From Chloroflexota bacterium (GTDB lineage Bacteria; Chloroflexota; Dehalococcoidia; DSTF01; RBG-16-68-14), in contig JAJCYW010000018.1 in NCBI GenBank assembly GCA_029262675.1, positions 1 through 64,000 of the forward strand: a DNA stretch of 64,000 nucleotides, in the 5' to 3' direction. Below are positions 50,623 through 58,577 of this stretch, piece after piece (position 1 is the stretch's first letter; each line of letters starts with the position of its first letter). The position numbers and the translations under genes are program-made. Below the pieces are notes generated by a model, which was not told the DNA's origin, searched no databases, and saw only the letters and a list, made by a program, of their open reading frames with translations.

Positions 50623-50676
50623 GTAACCGTGTTGTAACAAGCAGCCATGGTCTCGCCGACAAGACCCGCCTATACT
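50623..50676 (+). promoter_or_regulatory. Two-box GlnR-like operator and promoter of glnA2
   Basis: GTAAC at 50623 and 50634 (11 bp apart) lie just upstream of where the -35 would be, and TATACT at 50671-50676 is the -10. The boxes are centred about 52 bp before the predicted start near 50683, the normal place for an OmpR-type activator. A ribosome site (AGAGGAG) precedes the ATG at 50708. Confidence 0.65.
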
Positions 50677-50707
50677 AAGGGAGAAGATAGTTAGAGAGGA
50701 GACCATT

Positions 50708-52033
50708 ATGGACGACCAGCGAGCCTTCGTGCTGCAGACCTGCAAAGACCAAGACGTAAAGTTTATCCGATTGTGGTTCACGGACATCCTCGGATCGCTG
50801 AAGAGCTTTGCGATCACTGTCGAGGAGCTCGAACAAGCGATGGAAGAGGGCATGGGTTTTGACGGCTCGTCGATCGAGGGCTTCGCCCGCATTGACGAGT
50901 CCGACATGGTCGCCATGCCGGATCCCTCAACGTTCGCGCTGATCCCGTGGCGCCCATCTGAGCGCGGGGTGGCCCGCATGTTCTGCGACATCCTGACGCC
51001 GAACGGCGAGCCCTTCGAGGGCGACCCACGCTACGTCCTCAAGCGAAACCTGAAGCGCGCGACGGAACTGGGCTACACGTTCTACGTTGGTCCGGAGCTT
51101 GAGTACTTCTATTTCCGGGACGACAAAGGATTGGAGCCGCTGGACCTCGGCGGCTACTTCGACCTAACACCGCTGGACGCCGCCAGCGACCTGCGGCGCG
51201 AGACCGTGCTGACGCTGGAGGAGATGGGCATCGGCGTGGAGTACAGCCACCACGAAGTCGCGCCTAGCCAGCACGAGATAGACCTGCGATACACGGACGC
51301 ATTGACAATGGCAGACAACGCCATGACCTATCGCCTCGTCGTTAAGGAAATCGCGTTGGCGCATAACGTCTATGCCACGTTCATGCCGAAGCCGCTGGCC
51401 GACGTTAACGGTTCCGGCATGCACGTCCACCAATCCCTGTTTACGGGGGAACGCAACGCGTTCTTTGATGCGGACGACCCCTTCCATCTATCGAAGGTCG
51501 CGCGGTCGTACATCAGCGGCCTGATGCGCCACGCGCGAGAGTTCACGCTGGTCACGAACCAGTGGGTCAACTCCTACAAGCGCCTGATGCCGGGCTACGA
51601 AGCGCCGGTCTACGTCACCTGGGCGCGAAAGAACCGGGCGGACCTGGTGCGCATTCCGCAGTACAAGCCGGGCAAGGAGGTGGCGACGCGCATCGAGTAC
51701 CGGGCGGCGGATCCCGCCTGCAACCCCTACCTGGCGTTCGCAGTCATGCTTGCCGCCGGCCTCGCCGGCATCGAGCACGACTACCCGCTGCGAAAACCCT
51801 CAGAAGGCAGCGTGTTCGAGATGACGGAGGAAAAGCACCGCGAGCTCGACATCGATGTCTTGCCGGGAACGCTGGATGAGGCGATTCGCGCGACCGAAGA
51901 GAGCGAGCTGATGCGCACTTGCCTGGGTGACCACGTGTTCGAGAGCCTGCTCAAGAACAAGCGCATCGAGTGGGACGCCTACCGCGCCCACGTCAGCGAC
52001 TTCGAACGCGAACGCTACCTGGGCATCCTCTAG
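50708..52033 (+). CDS. glnA: Type I glutamine synthetase, second copy
   Basis: 441 residues, shorter than the first and of GSI-alpha length. Key blocks are intact: 'GMGFDGSSIEGFARI', 'GPELEYFYF', 'GVEYSHHEVAPSQHEIDLRY', 'KPLADVNGSGMHVHQSLF', 'NSYKRLMPGYEAPVYVTW' and 'TRIEYRAADPACNPYLAF'. In the adenylylation-loop position Tyr is Phe ('GSVFEMTEEKH'), so this enzyme should not be adenylylated. It has its own promoter with GlnR-like boxes. Its last ~160 bp, including the stop codon, and the following ~120 bp are duplicated at 53.4 kb. Confidence 0.96.
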   Translation: MDDQRAFVLQTCKDQDVKFIRLWFTDILGSLKSFAITVEELEQAMEEGMGFDGSSIEGFARIDESDMVAMPDPSTFALIPWRPSERGVARMFCDILTPNGEPFEGDPRYVLKRNLKRATELGYTFYVGPELEYFYFRDDKGLEPLDLGGYFDLTPLDAASDLRRETVLTLEEMGIGVEYSHHEVAPSQHEIDLRYTDALTMADNAMTYRLVVKEIALAHNVYATFMPKPLADVNGSGMHVHQSLFTGERNAFFDADDPFHLSKVARSYISGLMRHAREFTLVTNQWVNSYKRLMPGYEAPVYVTWARKNRADLVRIPQYKPGKEVATRIEYRAADPACNPYLAFAVMLAAGLAGIEHDYPLRKPSEGSVFEMTEEKHRELDIDVLPGTLDEAIRATEESELMRTCLGDHVFESLLKNKRIEWDAYRAHVSDFERERYLGIL

Positions 52034-52150
52034 ACGGCGTAACAGCAGACGCCTGTGGCTCGAAAGACCGCAACGCTGGCCGCCTGCGGGCATGGCTCAG
52101 TACGCGGAATCACGTTGACGTCTCTGTTGGCGAACGTAAGGCCTCCCCGC
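51872..52150. repeat. Left copy of a ~280-bp direct repeat (glnA2 3' end)
   Basis: Covers the last ~53 codons of glnA2 and about 115 bp of 3' flank. The second copy is 53426-53702. The coding part is highly alike; the flanks share GCCGCCTGCGG, CGGATCACATTGAC (here CGGAATCACGTTGAC) and a CTCCCCGC end, with several small differences. Confidence 0.8.
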
Positions 52151-52191
52151 TCGCGGTCGTCGTCGCGTCGTGGGTCGCCGGCCGGCAGAGT

Positions 52192-53373
52192 CTACTCCGT
52201 AGCTTCGTCAGCGCTGAGCCAGTCGAGCTGGCCGTGGAACGTGCCAGCCCCGACCTGCCACACCAAGCCCTCTTCTGCATCGATCGCGAGCAGTCCCAAA
52301 GCGGAGAGGACGAACAGGCGCTCACCGTCGCCGGACCAGGTCAGGCCAGGCTGATCCAATTGGGTGTCAGCGAGCTGCCGCAGACCGCTGCCATCGGCCT
52401 GAATCGTCCAGATGTCCATTGGCAGGCCATTGTAGTAGGAAGTGACGGCATCCGCCCCGACTGCCGAGCGTGGTTCCGCAGCCCGCAGCGGCCGCAGAGA
52501 GACGCTACGCGGTGGCTGTGCGCCCGCCGACGCGGAAGCACGTGGCCGCCTTTGGCCCGCAGGCGAAGAACCAAGCCATCCGTCGTCCGTGAGCGAAGAA
52601 TGGCCGACCTGCTGTTCGATCTGCATGGAACCAGCGAACGCGATCTGCGTTCCGTCCGGTGAGAAACGGGGCGAGTTGAAGCTGTTCCAGTTGTCGTCTG
52701 GTCCAGCCAGCATCGTCGCTCCGCTGCCGTCGACGTTGGCCACCCAAAGCGATTGCAGCAGCTCGTCGTTCTCGCGCAGGAAGACCATCCGCGTCCCGTC
52801 CGGCGAAACCGACTGCGCAAAGGCGTCGTCAGCGACGGCCGTCCGCTCGCCGGTAGCGACATCGACTCGTTCGATCGCCGAGGTGACACTGTTGGGTACG
52901 ATGTGCCGGACGGTCACCAGCAACTCTTCGCCGGTCGCAAGCCAGGCCGGGTGGCGGAGCTGTTCACCAACGTCCGCGTGCTCAGCCAGCAGGCGCGGAT
53001 CCGATCCGTCTCTGTTTGCGAGAAAGATGTCCGTGCCCAGATCCCGGGAGATACCGGGAAGGACAAAGTCCACGAACTGTCGGACGTAAGCGAGCGTCTG
53101 GCCGTCCGGCGAGAGCGACGGTTCGATTAGCATTGAGTCTTCTAGCTGCGGCAGGAGGAGTCGTTCGCCGCCGTCGGCGAGCGACAGCTCGACGAGACCG
53201 CTCTCGCGCACTACCAGCAGCCGGTCGGAGAGACGCGCGTCAGCATCATCACCACCACCGCCGCAGGCAGCGACCGCCGCGGCTACGAGAGCGGCGACGA
53301 CGGACCACGCCGCGCCACGCCGGCGCGTCCTGGCGGGTCCACCGTGTGGCCTGAAGGAGTGGATCCACGTCAC
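52192..53373 (-). CDS. Lipoprotein with TolB/WD40-like beta-propeller
   Basis: 393 residues. Lipobox 'AAVAAC' with Cys37, then Gly/Asp linker. Repeats of the PD40/TolB type follow: 'EPSLSPDGQTLAYVR', 'FAQSVSPDGTRMVFLR', 'SPRFSPDGTQIAFAG', 'GLTWSGDGERLFVLS', each followed by 'W/NVDGSG' turns. An Arg/Ala/Ser-rich insert (~275-305) breaks the propeller. Family members bind proteins or ligands outside the membrane; no enzyme activity predicted. The gene lies exactly between the two copies of the glnA2 repeat. Confidence 0.8.
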   Translation of the reverse strand: MTWIHSFRPHGGPARTRRRGAAWSVVAALVAAAVAACGGGGDDADARLSDRLLVVRESGLVELSLADGGERLLLPQLEDSMLIEPSLSPDGQTLAYVRQFVDFVLPGISRDLGTDIFLANRDGSDPRLLAEHADVGEQLRHPAWLATGEELLVTVRHIVPNSVTSAIERVDVATGERTAVADDAFAQSVSPDGTRMVFLRENDELLQSLWVANVDGSGATMLAGPDDNWNSFNSPRFSPDGTQIAFAGSMQIEQQVGHSSLTDDGWLGSSPAGQRRPRASASAGAQPPRSVSLRPLRAAEPRSAVGADAVTSYYNGLPMDIWTIQADGSGLRQLADTQLDQPGLTWSGDGERLFVLSALGLLAIDAEEGLVWQVGAGTFHGQLDWLSADEATE

Positions 53374-53381
53374 AACGATTC

Positions 53382-53585
53382 ATGGTACGCCGACGGCTTT
53401 TCAGCTACAAGCGCCGCGGCTCGCCGGACGAGGCGATTCGTACGACCGAAAAGAGCGAGCAAATGCGTGACCTCTTGGGCGAGCACGTCCACGAGGGCCT
53501 GCTCCAGAACAAGCGCATCGAGTGGGACGCCTACCGCGCCCACGTCAGCGACTTTGAACGTGAACGTTACTTGGGCATCCTCTAG
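53382..53585 (+). pseudogene. Duplicated C-terminal fragment of glutamine synthetase
   Basis: An open frame of 67 codons whose last 53 residues ('DEAIRTTEKSEQMRD' to 'FERERYLGIL') are nearly those of glnA2. The upstream 14 codons ('LFSYKRRGSP') vaguely recall 'VNSYKRLMPG' of glnA2 and may be what remains after an internal deletion. It lacks the active site and cannot be a functional synthetase. The frame has stayed open and most changes look conservative, so expression cannot be excluded. Confidence 0.8.
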
Positions 53586-53702
53586 CTCACGCCGCGCTTG
53601 CAGTTGATCGTGCGGCGTCCGCGGCCGCCTGCGGTTGTGGCTCGGTGCGCCGGATCACATTGACATCTCTGTCGGGATTGGCGAGAATGAGGTCTCCCCG
53701 CC
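53426..53702. repeat. Right copy of the ~280-bp direct repeat
   Basis: Matches 51872-52150. It ends just before the ribosome site of the cupredoxin gene (GGAGG, 53711-53715), so the 3' boundary is sharp. Confidence 0.8.
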
Positions 53703-53721
53703 TAGCTTTCGGAGGTTGATC

Positions 53722-54333
53722 GTGCCCGTAGCAGCACTGGAACACACGCACACGTCCGTTCACTCCCTAGGAGCATTCGCGGCGCTGGCCGTGCGACCGT
53801 TGGCGCTTGCGCTCTTTGTCGCGGCGCTGTTCATGGTTGCGCCTGCGCCCGTCACCGAAGGCGCGACGACGAACATCCTGGTTGGCGACTCCTGGTTCTG
53901 CAGCGCCGGATTCCAGGGCGGCGTCTGTCCAACGACCATCACCGTCGGCGATACGGTCTCTTGGGATTTCAACAGCGCGTCCTTTGCCCACACGACGACC
54001 GACTGCGGCGGCAATTGCTCCGTGGGGCCGTTTGGCGCTGTGTGGGACTCCGGAACGATCTCCGGCGGCGGCACCTTCCAGCACACGTTCAACTCGGCTG
54101 GCGTGTTCCCCTACCTCTGCACGCTACATTCGCCCTTCATGCGGGGAACGATCACCGTCACCGGGCCGGTAGGCGGCGTCTCATCGCTCTCCAGCCTCGA
54201 CGCCAGTGCGGTGGGCGATGCGGAAACGGGAGAATCTCTGTTCGGAGTCGGCTGGGCGATGGGCGTGGCCGCGGCGGGCACAGCCGCCCTGGGCGCGACG
54301 CTGCTCGTTGGCCGCCGTCGCTGGCTGCGGTAA
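53722..54333 (+). CDS. Secreted cupredoxin-domain protein with C-terminal membrane anchor
   Basis: 203 residues from a GTG at 53722 with GGAGG six bases upstream; the frame extends into the repeat region to 53635. Signal peptide ~20-47, then a plastocyanin/azurin-like domain. Type 1 copper ligands fit His90 (SFAHTTTDC), Cys133, His136 and Met140 ('YLCTLHSPFM'). The C-terminus has a Gly/Ala helix and 'GRRRWLR', resembling a cell-surface anchor. Likely a small electron carrier or copper-binding protein outside the membrane. A Cys pair (Cys60/Cys69) may form a disulfide. Confidence 0.85.
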   Translation: MPVAALEHTHTSVHSLGAFAALAVRPLALALFVAALFMVAPAPVTEGATTNILVGDSWFCSAGFQGGVCPTTITVGDTVSWDFNSASFAHTTTDCGGNCSVGPFGAVWDSGTISGGGTFQHTFNSAGVFPYLCTLHSPFMRGTITVTGPVGGVSSLSSLDASAVGDAETGESLFGVGWAMGVAAAGTAALGATLLVGRRRWLR

Positions 54334-54419
54334 CACGATACCGTCACGCAGTTGCATCCATGGTGCGGGCTTCTAGCGCGACTGAACGCAGCGTGCCCGC
54401 ATCCGGCTAAGACGAAACA

Positions 54420-54444
54420 GCGGCCCTCCGAAACGGAGGGCCGC
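54420..54444. terminator. Bidirectional hairpin between convergent genes
   Basis: GCGGCCCTCCG, loop AAA, CGGAGGGCCGC: an 11-bp perfect stem between the cupredoxin gene and the minus-strand gene ending at 54470. Confidence 0.8.
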
Positions 54445-54469
54445 GTTGTCTCTGGCTTTGTCTGCCTGA

Positions 54470-55423
54470 TTAGTCCGTGTACGGAACGTTCGAGTTCCAA
54501 CGAAGGAAGCGCCCTTCCGAATTCGGGATGAAGTTATACATGTGCATCATCCACCCGTAATCCGCGATCCACATGCACGGGTCAGCTCCGCAGCCTTGAG
54601 GGCTGCCTGGAAGGATATTAATGCCGGCATCACACTGAGCCTCTGTGTACCCGCCAATGTCGGCGATTACCCAGGCCTGCGTCGTGCCAGTATTCCCGGT
54701 GCAGAGGTTAATGTGCTTGTGCCAAGCCTGCTGGAACGCCCCGGTGTCAGGCGTGAAGTCCTCAGGCCCGGCAAACCCTTCTGGCTGGCCATTGTCGCAG
54801 GTGCCGGGGATGCCGTAGGCGTTACAGACAGGCTGGTTAGGAATGATGTACCAAACGCCGATCAACACGTCAGGAGTGTCAATGTTAGGGTCAGGATTGG
54901 CATCCGTATAGACCAAGCCCACTGGCTTCGTCATCTGGCTGGCGAAGTCCGGGTAGAGCGTCTGGTAGCCGACATTGTACATATGGATGCCCATGCTGCC
55001 CACGTCTTGCGTATGTTGCTCGTATCCGTCCGCGATGGCAACCGCCGGATCCAGGTACTTCTGCGTGGCTACCGTGGCCTGGACGACCTGCGTATCGACG
55101 AGCGAGCAGGTCTGACCGTGGGACTGCACGGTGCTCAAGATGTCGCCCAGGAGGTCGACCTCACCGCCGCCGTTCACGTCGTAGAGCAGCGAGTACTCGT
55201 AGCCCTGCGCGTTCGGTGGATCGCCAAACTTAGTGCCGTGGTGATAGATGACACCGAGGATGTCGCCGAGCAGATCGACAGTACCGTCACCGGTCACGTC
55301 GTTGCACGTTGTGCTCAGCGGCGGCCACTTCGCGGGGTTCGTCGCCAATGTCTCTTGCGGCTGCGCTGACAGGCCGACAAAGCCCGCCACTGCAACTGCG
55401 AGCACGATTACCAGATACTTCAA
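54470..55423 (-). CDS. Secreted protein with N-terminal dockerin-like pair, unknown body
   Basis: 317 residues. Signal peptide 1-28, then two calcium-loop/dockerin-like repeats: 'DVTGDGTVDLLGDILGVIYH' (~42-61) and 'DVNGGGEVDLLGDILSTVQS' (~82-101), ending 'HGQTC' like the tails on the acylase and subtilase. Here the module is at the N-terminus. The rest (~105-317) is rich in Trp, Tyr, Met and Cys with repeated His-Met pairs ('MGIHMYNVGY', 'WMMHMYNFIPN', 'AWHKHINLC'), which could bind metal. I do not recognise this domain. The start has a TAGGAGGG ribosome site. Confidence 0.8.
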   Translation of the reverse strand: MKYLVIVLAVAVAGFVGLSAQPQETLATNPAKWPPLSTTCNDVTGDGTVDLLGDILGVIYHHGTKFGDPPNAQGYEYSLLYDVNGGGEVDLLGDILSTVQSHGQTCSLVDTQVVQATVATQKYLDPAVAIADGYEQHTQDVGSMGIHMYNVGYQTLYPDFASQMTKPVGLVYTDANPDPNIDTPDVLIGVWYIIPNQPVCNAYGIPGTCDNGQPEGFAGPEDFTPDTGAFQQAWHKHINLCTGNTGTTQAWVIADIGGYTEAQCDAGINILPGSPQGCGADPCMWIADYGWMMHMYNFIPNSEGRFLRWNSNVPYTD

Positions 55424-55481
55424 TACGCCCTCCTACGTGGCTCCCCGTTTGATTTCCGTGGCTCGCTGTTTGGTTTCCGCT

Positions 55482-55509
55482 AGTATAGCAGGCCCGTCAA
55501 CGATCGCAA
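55482..55509 (-). promoter_or_regulatory. Promoter of the secreted unknown protein
   Basis: On the minus strand TATACT at 55487-55482 with TTGCGA 16 bp upstream (55509-55504). A short direct repeat (TGGCTC...GTTTG.TTTCC, copies near 55440 and 55461) lies between the -10 and the start codon. Confidence 0.4.
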
Positions 55510-55587
55510 GGAGGGCGACCGTCGCACGGACAGAAACAACGGCTCTTCGCCGTAATTCCGTTGGGTTCCGTTGGGTACGGGGGCTAA

Positions 55588-57036
55588 CTAGGCGAAGAGC
55601 AGCTTCGTCGCCTCTTCCGCCACGTCCAGTAGATGGCGCGGGAAGATGCCGACGTAGAACACGCCGATGGTGAGCGCTACGGTGAGGCCGCTGATCAGCG
55701 CCGGCACCGGCAGCCGCTCCTCGCCCTCCTCTGGCTTCGACACGTAGATCTCGCGGATGACCAGCAGGTAGTAGTAGAGCGACACGAAGCTCATCACCAC
55801 CGCGATCACGGTCAGCCAGAGGAAGCCCTCGTCGGCGACGGCCTGGAAGAGCATGAACTTGGTGAAGAACCCGGCGAACAGCGGCATCCCGGAGAGCGAA
55901 AACAGCGCGGCCGTCAGCGCAGCCGCCAGGAGCGGCGTGCGCTCCGCCATGCCGCGGAAGCCAGAAATCTCGTCGCGCCCCGTCAGGTTGTACCAGGCGA
56001 TGATGCACGTAAACGCTGCCAGATTGGTGATCACGTAGCCCGTCATGTGCAGGAGAAGCGCGCTCGATGTCGCGGCGGAGAGCGCGGCGATCGCCATCAG
56101 CATGTAGCCCACCTGTCCGATCGACGAGTAGGCCAGCAGGCGCTTGATGTTGTGCTGCTGCAACGCAACGAGGTTCCCGAGCACCATCGTCATTGCCGCC
56201 AGCGCTGCGACGATCCACTGCCAGTCGTCGAGGACGGGCATGAAGGCTCCTGAGAAGAGCCGCAGCAGCAGCGCGAAGCCGGCTACCTTCGAGGTCGCGG
56301 AGAGATAGGCCGTGATCGGCAACGGAGCGCCTTCGTAGGCGTCCGGCGTCCACATGTGGAACGGTACGGCAGCCACCTTGAACCCTAGGCCGGCCAGCAC
56401 CATCACCAGCCCCAGCAGCAGCGCCAGGTCGAACGCGCTCGTGTCGCCTGCGTATGCGGCGGCTATGTCAGCGTAGAAGGTAGAGCCTGATGTTCCGTAG
56501 ATCATACTGATGCCGTAGAGCAAGATCGCCGAGGCGAATGCGCCCAGCAGCATGTACTTCAGACCGCCCTCGTTGGAGCGGCGTTCGTGTTTCGCGTAGG
56601 AAACCAGAACAAACAGGCAGAAGCTCAGCAGTTCCAGCGAGATGTAGGCGGTGAGCAACTCACGCGAGGCGGCCATGTAGATCGCCCCGATCGTCGAGAG
56701 CACCAGCAGCGCGTAGTACTCGCCGGGGTGGCGCAGCTTGTCCTGGACGAACTGCGCCGATACCAGCGCGACGACGGCCGCGGTCGCCATGAAGAAGACG
56801 CGGAAGAACGTGGTGTAGTTGTCGACGGAGAGCAGGCCGGCGAAGTCACTCTCCTTATTCACCCAGCCCAGCGACAGTGCTAGCACGGCGGCCAGGCCGG
56901 CCGCCGCGACGTATGGCAGCCAGCTCTTTCGGAAATCGTCCACGAAGAGGTCGAGCGCGAGAATCAGCGCCGCGAGCCCTGCCAGACAGAACTCCGGCGT
57001 CAGCAGCGAGTAGTCCAGGTTCAGCTCAGACGACAT
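55588..57036 (-). CDS. nuoN: NADH-quinone oxidoreductase subunit N
   Basis: 482 residues with 14 predicted membrane helices. One of three antiporter-like proton-pumping subunits of complex I. Conserved Lys and Glu are in 'FKVAAVPFHMWTPDAYEGAPLPITAYLSATSKVAGFALLLR' (~228-268) and 'RLLAYSSIGQVGYMLMAI' (~318-335). Last gene of the operon; 33 bp after nuoM. Confidence 0.97.
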   Translation of the reverse strand: MSSELNLDYSLLTPEFCLAGLAALILALDLFVDDFRKSWLPYVAAAGLAAVLALSLGWVNKESDFAGLLSVDNYTTFFRVFFMATAAVVALVSAQFVQDKLRHPGEYYALLVLSTIGAIYMAASRELLTAYISLELLSFCLFVLVSYAKHERRSNEGGLKYMLLGAFASAILLYGISMIYGTSGSTFYADIAAAYAGDTSAFDLALLLGLVMVLAGLGFKVAAVPFHMWTPDAYEGAPLPITAYLSATSKVAGFALLLRLFSGAFMPVLDDWQWIVAALAAMTMVLGNLVALQQHNIKRLLAYSSIGQVGYMLMAIAALSAATSSALLLHMTGYVITNLAAFTCIIAWYNLTGRDEISGFRGMAERTPLLAAALTAALFSLSGMPLFAGFFTKFMLFQAVADEGFLWLTVIAVVMSFVSLYYYLLVIREIYVSKPEEGEERLPVPALISGLTVALTIGVFYVGIFPRHLLDVAEEATKLLFA

Positions 57037-57069
57037 GGCGACCGTTCTCGAACACGTTCATTCGTCTCA

Positions 57070-58575
57070 CTATCCGATCCCCGGAATGCGCAGCACGGAG
57101 TCCGCGATGCGGTCGACGAACGGGCTGGGGTAGACGCCCATCAGGATGATGAAGGCGATCAGCACCGCGCCTCCGGCGTACTCAACGCGGCTCAAGTCCT
57201 GCAAGCTCTCCCACTTATCGTTTTCCGGCCCGAAGAAGGCGCGCGCCATCATTCGCAGGATGTAGACGGCGGTGATAGCGGCGCCCAGGATTCCCAGCGC
57301 GCCCAGCGCCGGGTAGGTGCGGAAGACACCCAAGAAGATGTTGAACTCTGCGACGAAGCCGGAGAATCCGGGCAGGCCCAACGATGCCAGTCCGGCAATC
57401 GAGAAGAAGGCCACGAAGTGCGGCATCCGCTTCACCAGCCCGCCGAACGCGGCCAGTTCCCGCGTGTGCGCTTGGTCGTAGAGCGAGCCGACCATGGCGA
57501 ACATCAGGGCCGTCATCACGCCGTGCGAGAACATCTGCAGCACTGCGCCGTTCACTCCGACTGCGTTCATCGTCGCCAGCCCCATCAGCACGTAGCCCAT
57601 GTGGCTCACACTCGAGTAGCCCACCATGTACTTGAAGTCGGTCTGCGCCATCGCGGAGATCGCGCCGTAGAGCACGTTGATAGTGCCGAGGATAATCAGC
57701 ACCGGCATCCAAAACTCGGCGCCCTCCGGCAGCAGCTGCATGCCGAGGCGGATGATGCCGAACGCGCCCAGCTTCATCAGCACGCCGGCGTGGAGCATGC
57801 TCACGGCCGTGGGCGCGGCGACATGGCCGTCCGGTGACCACGTATGGAACGGCCAGAGGCCGGCCAGCACACCGCAGCCCAGCATAAACAGCGGGAAGAT
57901 GATCTTCTGGAAGTTCTCGTCGAACTCGACCTCGTACAACGTTGGCAGGTCGAACGTTCCGAGCCCGGCCTCGACGAAGACAGCAAAGATACCGATGAAG
58001 ATCAGCACGCTGGCGCCGACAAGGACCATCGTCAGCTTCATCGCGCTGTACTCCTTGGTGCGCGCGAACGTCGAAAACACGCTGCTGGAACCCCAGACGG
58101 CGATCAGCAGGTACATCGGCAGCACGGCCAACTCGTAGAAGAAGAACCAGAAGAAGAGGTCCAGCGACGCGAAGACGCCGAACACGCCCGCCACCAGCAG
58201 GAAGAGGAGGATGAAGTAGTCCTTGTTGCGGTAATCGATCTTCGCGGAGATCAGCGTCCCGGCGAAGGTCACGATCCCCGTCAGCAGCAGCATCGCCGCG
58301 CCGATGCCGTCGATGCCGAGGTGGAGCGTAATCCCGTTCTCGCCGAGGATGCCAACGTTCTCGATCCACATCCAGCGCATGTCGAACTGGTACTGCTCCA
58401 CCTGCGACAGTTGATAAGCAAAGAAGGCGTACAGCGAGAGGCCGAACAGCGCGAAGCCAACGGCGACGGAGAACGCCCGGATCGCGTCCTTGTGGCGGGA
58501 AGGCACGAACAGCAGCGCCACCGCGGCGAAGAGCGGCACGGCGATTGTGGCGAGGAGGATGTATCCCGATTGCAT
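57070..58575 (-). CDS. nuoM: NADH-quinone oxidoreductase subunit M
   Basis: 501 residues, about 14 membrane helices. Antiporter-like subunit with 'FFFYELAVLPMYLLIAVWGS' (Glu of the pump), 'LWPFHTWSPDGHVAAPTAVSMLHAGVLMKLGAFGIIR' (~245-281) and 'YMVGYSSVSHMGYVLMGL'. Two bases after nuoL. Confidence 0.97.
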   Translation of the reverse strand: MQSGYILLATIAVPLFAAVALLFVPSRHKDAIRAFSVAVGFALFGLSLYAFFAYQLSQVEQYQFDMRWMWIENVGILGENGITLHLGIDGIGAAMLLLTGIVTFAGTLISAKIDYRNKDYFILLFLLVAGVFGVFASLDLFFWFFFYELAVLPMYLLIAVWGSSSVFSTFARTKEYSAMKLTMVLVGASVLIFIGIFAVFVEAGLGTFDLPTLYEVEFDENFQKIIFPLFMLGCGVLAGLWPFHTWSPDGHVAAPTAVSMLHAGVLMKLGAFGIIRLGMQLLPEGAEFWMPVLIILGTINVLYGAISAMAQTDFKYMVGYSSVSHMGYVLMGLATMNAVGVNGAVLQMFSHGVMTALMFAMVGSLYDQAHTRELAAFGGLVKRMPHFVAFFSIAGLASLGLPGFSGFVAEFNIFLGVFRTYPALGALGILGAAITAVYILRMMARAFFGPENDKWESLQDLSRVEYAGGAVLIAFIILMGVYPSPFVDRIADSVLRIPGIG

Positions 58576-58577
58576 CG

